Below, piece after piece: positions 32,739 to 41,177 of a DNA stretch of 64,000 nt (positions are counted from its first letter, which is position 1; each line of letters starts with the position of its first letter). A model generated the notes under the pieces. The model saw only the letters and a list, made by a program, of their open reading frames with translations. It was not told the DNA's origin and made no database searches. Source of the stretch: Emergencia timonensis (GTDB lineage Bacteria; Bacillota; Clostridia; Peptostreptococcales; Anaerovoracaceae); NCBI RefSeq assembly GCF_900086585.1, contig NZ_FLKM01000009.1, positions 682,001-746,000 of the forward strand. The letters are read 5' to 3'. The position numbers were made by a program, and so were the translations under genes.

Positions 32739-33746
32739 ATGGAAGAGAAGAAATACAGCGGCGTTTTGATCCTTGCTGAAACAGAGCATGGCAAAGTACA
32801 TAGAGTCGCATATGAATTATTGAACAAAGGCAGAATGATTGCAGACGCATGCGGAGAAAGCCTTTCCTGCCTCTTGCTCGCGCCGGACACCTTTGAGATG
32901 TCTGCCTGCAGCGAACTCTGCCAGCGGGGCGCCGACCAGGTCTATGTGATGAAATCTGCGGCCTTCCGGCATCCAGAGGAGGTTCTGTTCGCACAGAATA
33001 TCGTTTCTTTTATTGAAGAGAAAAGGCCGGATACGGTTCTGGTCGGGGCGACTCATCTGGGCCGTTCCCTGGCGCCGAGAGTTGCGGCAGCTCTGGGAAC
33101 TGGTCTGACGGCGGACTGTACCGATCTGCAGGTAGATGCAGACGGCAATCTGGAGCAGATCAGGCCGGCTTTCAGCGACAACATCCTGGCACACATCAAA
33201 ACCGTCACCAGGCCGCAGATGGCGACAGTCAGATACAAAGAATTTCAGGAAGCCCCGGTCAATGACGGGGCGCAGATCGAGATCAGAGAAATCGCCCCAT
33301 ATATTGAGGAAAATCAATCTGTCAAAATCGAAGAGGCTGTGTCCATCGGAGACCTCTCTATCACCGATGCAGAAGTCGTCGTGGCAGGCGGCCGCGGAAT
33401 CAGGAAGGAAGAGGATCTTGCCCTTCTGCAGGAGCTGGCTGACCTCCTGGGCGGCCAGGTGGGCGTATCCCGCGCCCTGGTAGATGCGGGGATGGCGCCA
33501 AGCAGCATCCAGGTGGGATACAGCGGAAACAGAGTCAAACCGAAAGTTTATATCGCCTGCGGCATATCCGGGGCGCCGCAGCACCTGGCCGGCATGAAAG
33601 AAGCAGATGTGATCATCGCCGTCAACAACGATCCGTCTGCGCCGATTTTTAATATCGCGGACTATGGATTTGTGGGGGACTTGTACGAGGTCCTGCCGCA
33701 GCTTACCGAGCACTTTAGAAAGGATGGGCAAGCCGATGAAAGATAA
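32739..33746 (+). CDS. etfA: Electron transfer flavoprotein subunit alpha
   Basis: A 335-residue EtfA. The C-terminal FAD-binding domain is clear: GGRGIRKEEDLALLQELADLLGGQ (glycine-rich part about residues 216-225), then GYSGNRVKPKVYIACGISGAPQH and NNDPSAPIFNIADYGFVGD. No ferredoxin domain is fused to it, unlike EtfA of some caffeyl-CoA systems. It begins two bases after etfB and overlaps the oxidase gene by 11 bases, so the three are one translational unit. Confidence 0.95.
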   Translation: MEEKKYSGVLILAETEHGKVHRVAYELLNKGRMIADACGESLSCLLLAPDTFEMSACSELCQRGADQVYVMKSAAFRHPEEVLFAQNIVSFIEEKRPDTVLVGATHLGRSLAPRVAAALGTGLTADCTDLQVDADGNLEQIRPAFSDNILAHIKTVTRPQMATVRYKEFQEAPVNDGAQIEIREIAPYIEENQSVKIEEAVSIGDLSITDAEVVVAGGRGIRKEEDLALLQELADLLGGQVGVSRALVDAGMAPSSIQVGYSGNRVKPKVYIACGISGAPQHLAGMKEADVIIAVNNDPSAPIFNIADYGFVGDLYEVLPQLTEHFRKDGQADER

Positions 33747-35139
33747 CAGGATTACAGAAAACTTGATTTTGCAGCTGCAGGAAGTAGTCGGCAGCGATTA
33801 TGTCATTACTGGGAAAGAGCGGACGGAAGCCTACCTGTATGACGAAGTGGAAAAGACCTATCGTCCAGAGGCGGCTACAGGCTGCGTCGTCGTAAAACCG
33901 GCCAGCACAGAGGAAGTCTCCGGCATTCTCAAAGCGGCAGATCAGGCGGCTGCGCCGGTGGTGGTCAGAGGGGGAGCCACCGGCCTTGCTGGCGGCTGCA
34001 CGCCGGTGGTGGACAGCATCATCATCTCCACAGAGCGGCTCAACCACATCGTCGAAATCGACCAGGAAAACATGGTTGCCGTGCTGGAAGCAGGCGTTAC
34101 TCTGATGGATCTGCTGGAGGAACTGGAGAAATATGAGGGCCTCAGTTTCCCGGTGCACCCGGGAGATGAAGGCGCACAGATGGGCGGCATGGCGGTGACC
34201 AACGCAGGAGGCGCCAGAGCGGTAAGACACGGCGTCATGAGAAAACACATCCTGGGCCTTACGGCAGTGCTGCCAAACGGCGAGATTCTGGAGCTGGGCG
34301 GAAAGCTGATCAAGAACAACGCCGGGTATAATCTGACCCAGCTGCTTCTCGGCAGTGAGGGGACTTTGGCCGTGGTGACCAGGGTCATCCTGAAGATCTT
34401 CCCAAAGGAAAAAGCGTCGGCTACCATCGTTGCGCCTTTTGAAAAGATTGAAGATGCCTGTCATGCGGTGACGGACATCCTGCGCAGCGGCTATACCCCG
34501 CTGGCGGTGGAATACATGGATAAGCGGCTCTTCGTGGACACGGCAAAGATGCTGGGCCTTAAGTGGCAGGCAGAACAGGGGAATGCGGATCTTTTGATCA
34601 TCCTCTCCGAAAGGACGGAACAGCAGCTTTACGACGCGGTCCGCGCCATCAACGAGATCTGCGAAAAGAACGGCGCCTATCCGTGCCTCTATGCAGGCAA
34701 ACAGAAGGAGGAGGAAGAACTGCTCCTGGTCAGAAGCCAGCACTACGAGCTGATCAAAGACGAAATCTGCGATTCCTTCGACATGGCAGTACCCGTTTCC
34801 CACGTATCCCAGTTCATCCTGGGACTGAAGGAACTGGTGGCGGAGTACGGCACCGGCACCAACATCATCGCCCACATTGCAGACGGCAACGTTCACAACG
34901 ACATCCTGTTCCTGCCTGACGGCACCATTCCGCCATACGCCGATGAGCTGAAACACAAGATGTACGATCTGTGCTACAGTTTTGACGGTACGGTAACTGG
35001 CGAACACGGCATCGGCAAAATCAGAGTGGAGGAGCTGGCGCAGCAGAAGGATCCGGCGGAACTGGCGCTGATGAAGGGCATCAAGGATGTCTTCGACCCA
35101 AAGGGGATCATGAATCCTGGCGCACTGTTTGATTTGTAA
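33736..35139 (+). CDS. FAD-linked 2-hydroxyacid dehydrogenase (GlcD/LctD-like)
   Basis: A 467-residue PCMH-type FAD oxidase. The FAD-binding N-terminal half shows VVVRGGATGLAGGCTPV, HPGDEGAQMGGMAVTNAGG and LIKNNAGYNLTQLLLGSEGTLA; the C-terminus has HIADGNVHNDILF and GTVTGEHGIGK, the substrate-domain signatures of D-lactate/glycolate dehydrogenases. With EtfBA it matches the layout of the electron-confurcating lactate dehydrogenase of Acetobacterium (LctBCD). The actual hydroxyacid is not known; the linked aminotransferase leaves amino-acid-derived hydroxyacids open. The start chosen is ATG at 33736; ATG 33724 lies directly on the AAAGG site. Confidence 0.92.
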   Translation: MKDNRITENLILQLQEVVGSDYVITGKERTEAYLYDEVEKTYRPEAATGCVVVKPASTEEVSGILKAADQAAAPVVVRGGATGLAGGCTPVVDSIIISTERLNHIVEIDQENMVAVLEAGVTLMDLLEELEKYEGLSFPVHPGDEGAQMGGMAVTNAGGARAVRHGVMRKHILGLTAVLPNGEILELGGKLIKNNAGYNLTQLLLGSEGTLAVVTRVILKIFPKEKASATIVAPFEKIEDACHAVTDILRSGYTPLAVEYMDKRLFVDTAKMLGLKWQAEQGNADLLIILSERTEQQLYDAVRAINEICEKNGAYPCLYAGKQKEEEELLLVRSQHYELIKDEICDSFDMAVPVSHVSQFILGLKELVAEYGTGTNIIAHIADGNVHNDILFLPDGTIPPYADELKHKMYDLCYSFDGTVTGEHGIGKIRVEELAQQKDPAELALMKGIKDVFDPKGIMNPGALFDL

Positions 35140-35255
35140 AATTTGTTTAAATAACACAAAGAATACAGTGATGCGCTTTTGAAACTATCCATAATCTCCT
35201 GCGATGCAACTGGCTGGTGAGGCGTATACGGTATAGGGGTATGCGCGGGGCATTC

Positions 35256-35547
35256 TTTACAATAAGGTTAGGCTTTTTGACGCTGTTTCTGAAGGTTTCG
35301 CATAACGTTGCAGGAGTATCAGACGCAATATCCGTCCATATGCCCTGAGGCAGGCGAAGATTTTCTGCTGAATCCATGAATATGCTGCGCCCCGGTTGCT
35401 TTTATGGATTGTGAACGGCCTTTGCAGCGGGGAAATGGATAGGAAAAGTAACCGGAATCGGATATACCCCTCAGTTGAAGCATTTTGCAATGATCCGGTT
35501 ATGCGAGAATGTGCAGATGGGATCAAAAAGCGTAAAGTTATCGTAAC
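35256..35547. repeat. Inverted-repeat element R1, copy 2
   Basis: Left arm TTTACAATAAGGTTAGGC followed by TTTTTGA (35256-35280) and TTCGCATAAC (35297-35306). The right arm in reverse has TTACGATAACTTTACGC followed by TTTTTGA (ending at 35523) and TTCTCGCATAAC (35510-35499). Arms and spacing match the copy at 7038. Two internal GGGGTAT motifs recur in all copies. There is no coding signal in the remaining 35140-35678 stretch. Confidence 0.75.
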
Positions 35548-35638
35548 AGGAGGTCATTTTGGGACATTTTCGCTTCTCTTACTTAAAACAGTATTATTTT
35601 AGAAGTAGAAAATTTGTTTAAATAACACAAAAAAGTAC

Positions 35639-35667
35639 TTGTAATTCTGTGAAAAATATATTAAAAT
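35639..35667 (+). promoter_or_regulatory. Promoter of the lysine riboswitch transcript
   Basis: TTGTAA (35639-35644), 17 bases, TAAAAT (35662-35667). The riboswitch begins about 12 bases further on. Confidence 0.65.
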
Positions 35668-35678
35668 AACTGTATTAT

Positions 35679-35830
35679 GATAGAGGTGCGGAGCAGAAGA
35701 AGGTGTGCGAGCCGGCAGGCAGTGACCACTCTGGAGGCAATCTCCGCCGAACTACAGATGGAAGGCACACCTCTGTGGTGGGTCCATGGTCAACAGCCAT
35801 GGGACTGTCTACGAAAGTAGTTGCGCTATC
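35679..35830 (+). ncRNA. Lysine riboswitch (L-box)
   Basis: The P1 helix pairs GATAG (35679) with CTATC (35826-35830). Conserved L-box blocks are present: GATAGAGGTGCGG at the 5' end, the GGAG...CTCCGCCGAA region in the middle, a GTCCATGG/CCATGGGAC hairpin, ACTGTC, a GAAA-capped CTAC/GTAG hairpin, and the terminal GCGCTATC. It is followed by an intrinsic terminator and the next gene is an aspartokinase homologue, the classical target. Lysine binding would terminate transcription. The 5' internal loop is less canonical, so a covariance-model check would be useful. Confidence 0.85.
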
Positions 35831-35859
35831 TGAACTTACAGTATATCTTATTGTTTTTT

Positions 35860-35892
35860 AGATCTGTGCATGCATTTGTGCAGATCTTTTTT
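35860..35892 (+). terminator. Riboswitch-controlled terminator
   Basis: AGATCTGTGC (35860-35869) pairs with GTGCAGATCT over ten positions with two wobbles, followed by six T residues. It lies 30 bases after the riboswitch P1 helix. Confidence 0.85.
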
Positions 35893-36066
35893 AATAGGAA
35901 ATATCGATTTCCTATTAAAAAAGGGGGTGTGCAGAGGGGATTCCCCTCGCCGCCTTCAGGAGGGTGCTCAGCCTGCGTAGCAGGCGCCGAAGGGAACCTA
36001 TGGTCCCTAGCGGAGTGGCGCAGCCACTTTTTGTCAGCGGGCGGCGCAGGGTCGCTCCTCTGTAAG
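35891..36066 (+). repeat. Dispersed repeat R3, copy 1
   Basis: Begins with a perfect palindrome (TTAATAGGAAAT...ATTTCCTATTAA, 35891-35918), then GGGGGTGTGCAGAGGGGATT, CGCCGCCTTCAGGAGGGTGC and TCAGCCTGCGTAGCAGG. The block recurs at 45808-45906. Here it lies between the riboswitch terminator and the aspartokinase start. It includes a second terminator-like hairpin, AGTGGC-GCA-GCCACT followed by TTTTTG (about 36014-36034). Confidence 0.75.
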
Positions 36067-36086
36067 GGCGCAGAAGGGAGAAAAGA

Positions 36087-37283
36087 ATGAATATTGTACA
36101 AAAATACGGAGGCTGTTATCTGAAAAACATGGAGGATTTATCAGCCATCGCCAGCCATCTGGCCCAAAGCAGAGAAAACTCAGACTCTCTGGTGCTGGTA
36201 ACGGCTGCCATGCAGGAAATTGCAGAAGCCATGAGCGCCAGGGCGGCCAGTTTGGAAACAGAAATCGGCAGTGACAAGCTGGATGCCATGTTTTCTGCCG
36301 CAGAGAAACAGACAGCGGCTTTAATGGCCGCAGCTCTGGAAAGAGAAGGCCTGCGGGCTGCGGTCATCGAGGACATCAAAGGCACGTCCCTCAGCGAGGT
36401 TGAGGTCTTTGCCGGTAAGCATGAACTTGAGATAGGAAGAATCGAAAAGGCGCTGCAGGAGGGCGTCATTCCCGTCGTTGCAGGATTTCAGGGCATCGGC
36501 AAGTACGGTGCAGAAGACGTCCAGGGCAGGTACGGCGCGGCCGCCACGGCCGTCGCCATTGCAGCAGGGCTTGGATGTGACTGCCAGCTCTACGGAAACA
36601 CCAAGGGCATCTACACCAGAGAGCCGGCAGAGGAAGGAAGCGTCATAGAGAAGATCAGTTATGAGGAGGCCATGGAGCTGATCATGCTGGGAGAAAGCGA
36701 CCTGGAGAGCAGGGCCATAGAACTTGCCAAGGCATTTGGCGTAGAGGTGTACGTCGGTCCTGCGATGGAAGAAGAGAAGAGTGGAGGAACATATATAATG
36801 GATAGAAGTTTAATCGTACAAGAAGCGGCGGTAACCGGACTGACGGTTTCCGACGATATCGTGGTTTATACCCTCAAAGGGCTGCCCACAGACGGCGACC
36901 GGATTGCTGAACTCTTTGAACTGCTCAGCGACCTTTCTGTCAACATCGACATGATTTCGCAGCAGACCTGTTCCGAGCACAGTTGCGCCGTATCCTTCAG
37001 CTGCAGCAAGGACAAAATCTCCGAGATCGACCAGGCTTTCGAAGTGAACCAGCGCCTGCGGGAACTGGAAATCTATAAGCAGGATAACCTGAGCCTGGTG
37101 TCTCTGGTAGGCGTGGGCATGGCAAGCCATGTAGGCGTTGCCGGCAGAGTCTTCAGCGTTCTGGCGCAGCATGCTATCCACCACTATAACATCACGACGT
37201 CAGAGATTTCCATCTCCGTCGCCATCGACAGCAGCCAAAAGGCGGCGGCAGTGGTCTCTCTCAGCGAAGCCTTCGGTTTATAA
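36087..37283 (+). CDS. Aspartokinase homologue with eroded ATP/substrate motifs
   Basis: A 398-residue protein with the aspartokinase layout: amino-acid-kinase domain (1-250) and two ACT domains (about 262-395). The N-terminal Lys is kept (IVQKYGG), as are Glu in AEKQTAAL (usual GExxS) and Arg in GRYGAAATA. However, GRYGAAATA replaces the usual GRGGSDTTA, losing Ser and Asp, YGNTKGIYT replaces the usual TDVDGIYT, and the TxxD/TTD substrate loop is TAAMQEIAEA. The ACT part is well conserved (VNIDMISQQTCSEH, VGVGMASHVGVAG). It may be a weak kinase, a regulatory subunit or a lysine sensor. Ribosome site AGAAGGGAG. The upstream lysine riboswitch implies lysine control. Confidence 0.85.
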   Translation: MNIVQKYGGCYLKNMEDLSAIASHLAQSRENSDSLVLVTAAMQEIAEAMSARAASLETEIGSDKLDAMFSAAEKQTAALMAAALEREGLRAAVIEDIKGTSLSEVEVFAGKHELEIGRIEKALQEGVIPVVAGFQGIGKYGAEDVQGRYGAAATAVAIAAGLGCDCQLYGNTKGIYTREPAEEGSVIEKISYEEAMELIMLGESDLESRAIELAKAFGVEVYVGPAMEEEKSGGTYIMDRSLIVQEAAVTGLTVSDDIVVYTLKGLPTDGDRIAELFELLSDLSVNIDMISQQTCSEHSCAVSFSCSKDKISEIDQAFEVNQRLRELEIYKQDNLSLVSLVGVGMASHVGVAGRVFSVLAQHAIHHYNITTSEISISVAIDSSQKAAAVVSLSEAFGL

Positions 37284-37307
37284 AGAGCATAGTATTTTAT
37301 GAATTGA

Positions 37308-37338
37308 AAAAGCCGGGTCAGTTGCATCTGACCCGGCC
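37308..37338 (-). terminator. Terminator of the methyltransferase gene
   Basis: Perfect 10-bp stem GCCGGGTCAG/CTGACCCGGC. The T-run is on the minus strand, so it mainly serves the leftward gene, though the hairpin also faces the aspartokinase. Confidence 0.85.
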
Positions 37339-37345
37339 TCTGCTG

Positions 37346-38491
37346 TTACAACCTTTCAATCGTTGGCTCTACTTGATAAAAATCGCGGAGGGCTTCGTAC
37401 TCTGCCTGCGCTTTTGCAGCACGGGCGCTGCCTGGCGAACCGGTTTTAATCGCTTTGATCATGATATTTCTGGCCGTGTGCTCTAGGCTGGTAAACTCAA
37501 TCATGGCGACTTCGTAGCCGGCTGCTTCCAGCTTGAGACCACGCAGGCCGTCGGTCAGGTATTCTGTGAGACGATCTTTTAGGATGCCGTATTTCAACAT
37601 AGGCTGATGGAGGTCATTCTCAATCTGGCTGAACAGCTCGTGCTGACAGCAGGGGACAGAAAGGATGACTTTTGTGTTCCAGGAAACCGCATTGATCAAA
37701 GCGTAATCCGTAGCGGTATCACAGGCGTGGAGCGTGACGACCATATCTGCCTGGTCGCTTCTGTAGTCTGCGATGTCCCCCATCAGGAATTCCAATCCGT
37801 CATAATGGAGATCCTCCGCTATTTTGCGGCAGAAACGGATGACGTCTTTTTTTAAATCCAGGCCGATGATTTGGACATCTCTGTTCTTTCGGATCCTCAG
37901 GTAATAATAGAGGGCAAATGTGAGGTAAGCCTTGCCGCAGCCGAAGTCGATGATTTTCAATACTCTGCCTGTGGGCAGATAGGGAAAGACGTCTTCGACG
38001 ATTTCCAGGTATCGGTTAATTTGTCGAAACTTGCTGTAGTGTTTTTGGATCACCTTGCCGCTTTCCTCCATGACGCCCAGGCGAATGAGGAAGTCGCAGG
38101 GGACGCCGTCTGCAATGATGTAATTCTTTGTTTTATTATGTTCGAGACTCGGCATGCCCTTTGTGGCAGGCTTTGTTGTAATTCTGGCCTTTTCGGGCTT
38201 TGAGGCAAGGATCTGAATGTCTTCTGCCAGGGTAAAGGCGTTGATCTGTTTAAAGTCTTCCTTTATTAGCTGCAGGGCCAGTGCTGAAGCAGCTTGACAG
38301 GAGAGATTCTCATGGGTTACTTTTTTATCAAAGGTATACTCTGCCTGAAACAGCACTTGGCCGGAAATTTCCACGGGCCGAATGGATACCTTGTTGTACT
38401 CTACAGATTTTTTTCTCTTACTTGAGAAGATCATTCTGATTAATTCTCCGCCACTGAATAGATCAGCGAGGCGCTCTTCTAACTGGTTCAT
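37346..38491 (-). CDS. Class I SAM-dependent methyltransferase (Methyltransf_32-like)
   Basis: A 381-residue protein. Residues 1-130 form an N-terminal domain without a recognised fold and 135-345 a Rossmann methyltransferase domain with the SAM motif IIDFGCGKAYLTFALYYYL (about 188-206), GLDLKKD (motif II) and VVTLHACDTATDYAL, typical of the Methyltransf_32 group (GSTCD-like proteins). The target, possibly RNA, is unknown. Its promoter would lie in the 57 bases before the amidase gene's end. Confidence 0.85.
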   Translation of the reverse strand: MNQLEERLADLFSGGELIRMIFSSKRKKSVEYNKVSIRPVEISGQVLFQAEYTFDKKVTHENLSCQAASALALQLIKEDFKQINAFTLAEDIQILASKPEKARITTKPATKGMPSLEHNKTKNYIIADGVPCDFLIRLGVMEESGKVIQKHYSKFRQINRYLEIVEDVFPYLPTGRVLKIIDFGCGKAYLTFALYYYLRIRKNRDVQIIGLDLKKDVIRFCRKIAEDLHYDGLEFLMGDIADYRSDQADMVVTLHACDTATDYALINAVSWNTKVILSVPCCQHELFSQIENDLHQPMLKYGILKDRLTEYLTDGLRGLKLEAAGYEVAMIEFTSLEHTARNIMIKAIKTGSPGSARAAKAQAEYEALRDFYQVEPTIERL

Positions 38492-38547
38492 AAAATGTTA
38501 TCTCCCATTATATTCATATACTTGGGAACATTTTAGCATAAATACTT

Positions 38548-39090
38548 TTAAGGTTCAACAAATGGTACGCCAAGAACATCTGCTACAGACAAGGCCAGGT
38601 TGCGGCCGATGGCTTCTACATTATTCTTGATCCAATTGGCATCGTCTATGTTGTCGTGATAGGCCACTTCTACTAAGACTGCCGGCGCAGAAGTCCGGCG
38701 CAGTTCAGCCAGAGTTGTAGTAGGCACCGTGGTAACCAGGGATGGGTTTGGATAAATCATCTTTAAATTGTTGGCAACGATGTCTGCATCTCGCTGTCCC
38801 TGGGTAGAATCTCTATAGTAATAGACATCAGGTCCCTTGATCTGTCCTGCCAAATTTGGCGGGGCGGCGTTGGAGTGAATGGCGAGATGAAAGTCATAAT
38901 CTCCCGCATTGGAAGCGTTGATGGAGTCGGTAACCGTTCCACCTGGATTGTTCCTCGAAAAGCTGATTCCGCTTGCGCGCAGATACGGCACCATGGCGTC
39001 GGTGATTAGATTTGCATAATATTCTTCGGTGCCGCCGTTAACAAATTGATTATATTCCTGAGTCGATGGACTCAAAAAAACACTGGGCAT
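38548..39090 (-). CDS. N-acetylmuramoyl-L-alanine amidase (Amidase_3)
   Basis: A 180-residue single-domain amidase. It begins with the SPSTQEYNQF variant of the family opening, in which the usual DPGHGG histidine is not obvious, and continues with GGTEEYYANLI (metal-binding Glu), FHLAIHSNAAP (metal-binding His) and LVEVAYHDN with the catalytic Glu. There is no signal peptide or wall-binding domain, so it resembles phage endolysins or mother-cell lysins that need another release route. The start is the ATG at 39090, six bases after GGAGG. The upstream methionine eight codons earlier lacks a ribosome site. No other phage genes adjoin it. Confidence 0.88.
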   Translation of the reverse strand: MPSVFLSPSTQEYNQFVNGGTEEYYANLITDAMVPYLRASGISFSRNNPGGTVTDSINASNAGDYDFHLAIHSNAAPPNLAGQIKGPDVYYYRDSTQGQRDADIVANNLKMIYPNPSLVTTVPTTTLAELRRTSAPAVLVEVAYHDNIDDANWIKNNVEAIGRNLALSVADVLGVPFVEP

Positions 39091-39231
39091 AGTAATCCTC
39101 CAATCATGATTCATAATAACTATCTATATACTATGCAGATAATGAGGAAAATGTGACAGAACGCAATGGGCGGCAGATTTTTTGTCCTGGAGAGGGCTGC
39201 GGGGCAGTTGTGCATATATTTGTACAAAGTA

Positions 39232-39260
39232 TTGAACAATCACCTGAAATGTGGTATCAT
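39232..39260 (+). promoter_or_regulatory. Promoter of typA
   Basis: TTGAAC (39232-39237), 17 bases, TATCAT (39255-39260), about 40 bases before the TypA ATG. Confidence 0.65.
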
Positions 39261-39301
39261 TAAGAGATATTTTGTAACAAAAAACAAAAAGAGGTAAATG
39301 A

Positions 39302-41173
39302 ATGACAGAAAAACAGAAAATAATTAACATAGCAGTGATTGCCCACGTTGACGCGGGAAAATCCACCCTTGTAGATGCTTTCCTAAACCAGAGCGGCGTC
39401 TTTCGGGCTAACGAAGATGTAGCAGACTGTGTGATGGACAGTGATGATATTGAGAGAGAAAGAGGAATTACCATTTATTCGAAGAACTGTTCGATTATGC
39501 ATGGTGATGTGAAGATAAATATCGTTGATACTCCTGGACACGCCGACTTCTCATCAGAAGTAGAGCGTATTATGAAGACTGTAGACACCGTAATTCTGCT
39601 GGTCGATTCCAGCGAAGGACCGATGCCGCAGACCAGATTCGTTTTGAGCAAATCCCTGGAACAAGGGCTGAACCCAATTCTGTTTATCAATAAGATAGAC
39701 AAGAAGGATGCTCGAATTGACGAGGTCGTAGACGAAGTTTACGAGCTTTTCATGGATCTCAATGCCAATGACGAACAGTTGGACTTCCCAATTTTATACG
39801 GAATTGCCAGACAGGGTATCGCAGTGAGAGATCCTGCGGATGCCCAAGGGTTGTCAGTAGAAGCGGGAGGTTCCAAAATCAAGCATACGCCGGAAGGATA
39901 CGCAGGACTTAACATTACGCCGCTGTTTGATACGATCATTGAACATTGCGTTCCCTACCCTGACTTGCGAGAGGAACCGTTACAGCTGCAGGTTTCTACT
40001 CTCGGCTACGATGATTACATCGGCAGACTGGGAATCGGCAGAATCACCCAGGGAACCATTAAAGAAGGCCAGACTGTTGCTGTCGCCAAAGAGGACGGCT
40101 CTATTGCACAGAGGAAGGCCGGTCAGGTCTTCGTCTACAGAGGCCTCAAGAGAACAGCCGTGTCAGAAGCGGAATGCGGCGATATCGTAGTGATTTCAGG
40201 TATATCGGATATTTCCATTGGAGAGACGATCTGCGATTCGAAAGACCCCCAGCCTATGGAAATGATTCATATCGAGGAACCGACTCTTTCCATGAACTTC
40301 ATGGTCAACAAATCGCCTTTTGCAGGTAAAGTCGGCAAATTTGTCACCTCCAGGCACATCAGAGAACGCCTGGAAAAAGAATTGGAAGTCAACGTCGGCC
40401 TGATGGTGGAAGAGACTGACTCGACAGATTGCTTTAAAGTGTCAGGCAGAGGAGAACTACACCTTTCTATTTTAATTGAGAATATGAGACGAGAAGGCTA
40501 TGAACTGGCTGTTTCAAAACCGGAAGTCATTTTTCGAAGGGATGAAAACGGCAAGAAGCTGGAACCGGTGGAAGAGGTTGTCATCAGTGTACCCGACGAA
40601 TATGCGGGCACTGTCATCTCAAAGCTGAATCTGCGAAAAGGTATTATGGTGCAGATGAATGGAGAAAACGGATATTCCAAATTAGAATACCATGTTCCGA
40701 CTAGAGGCCTTTTGGGTTATCGCTCTGAGTTCATCAACGACACGAGAGGCGAAGGAACCATGGAACGAAGGTTTCTGGACTTTGAACCATATAAAGGAGA
40801 AATTGGCGGAAGGAGCAACGGCTCGGCCATTGCTATAGAAGAAGGCGTCTGCACACCGTACGCCCTGTTCAACATCGGGGAGCGTGTACAGCTCTTTGTA
40901 GATCCGGGCACGAAGGTTTACGAAGGTATGATTGTCGGTATGAATTCCCGCGGGGAGGACATGGAGGTAAATCCATGCAAGGCCAAGAAAGTCAGCAATA
41001 TGAGAGCATCAGGCAGTGATGAATCAGTAAAACTTTCGCCGCCGAGAGTATTCACACTTGAGGAAGCCCTTGAATTTATTGATGATGACGAATTGGTAGA
41101 AATTACGCCGGACGATGTGAGGCTGAGAAAGAAACTGCTGAAAGAAATTGAACGCAGGAGAGCTGGGAGATAA
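39302..41173 (+). CDS. typA: Translational GTPase TypA/BipA
   Basis: A 623-residue ribosome-associated GTPase involved in 50S assembly and stress adaptation. GTPase motifs are intact: G1 AHVDAGKST, switch II DTPGHADF, NKID in G4. Domain II (about 210-300), an EF-G-like alpha/beta domain (PTLSMNFMVNKSPFAGK region) and the TypA-specific C-terminus ending before VRLRKKLLKEIERRRA are present. Length is slightly above the usual 605-615. AAAGAGG precedes the start. An R2 repeat begins five bases after the stop. Confidence 0.97.
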   Translation: MTEKQKIINIAVIAHVDAGKSTLVDAFLNQSGVFRANEDVADCVMDSDDIERERGITIYSKNCSIMHGDVKINIVDTPGHADFSSEVERIMKTVDTVILLVDSSEGPMPQTRFVLSKSLEQGLNPILFINKIDKKDARIDEVVDEVYELFMDLNANDEQLDFPILYGIARQGIAVRDPADAQGLSVEAGGSKIKHTPEGYAGLNITPLFDTIIEHCVPYPDLREEPLQLQVSTLGYDDYIGRLGIGRITQGTIKEGQTVAVAKEDGSIAQRKAGQVFVYRGLKRTAVSEAECGDIVVISGISDISIGETICDSKDPQPMEMIHIEEPTLSMNFMVNKSPFAGKVGKFVTSRHIRERLEKELEVNVGLMVEETDSTDCFKVSGRGELHLSILIENMRREGYELAVSKPEVIFRRDENGKKLEPVEEVVISVPDEYAGTVISKLNLRKGIMVQMNGENGYSKLEYHVPTRGLLGYRSEFINDTRGEGTMERRFLDFEPYKGEIGGRSNGSAIAIEEGVCTPYALFNIGERVQLFVDPGTKVYEGMIVGMNSRGEDMEVNPCKAKKVSNMRASGSDESVKLSPPRVFTLEEALEFIDDDELVEITPDDVRLRKKLLKEIERRRAGR

Positions 41174-41177
41174 TGGA

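Noticed and set aside
33715..35157. 480-codon minus-strand open frame
   Set aside because: Complete antisense shadow of the FAD oxidase, which has clear family motifs on the other strand.
35821..36090. 89-codon open frame before the aspartokinase
   Set aside because: It covers the end of the lysine riboswitch, the terminator and the R3 repeat, all better explained as non-coding.
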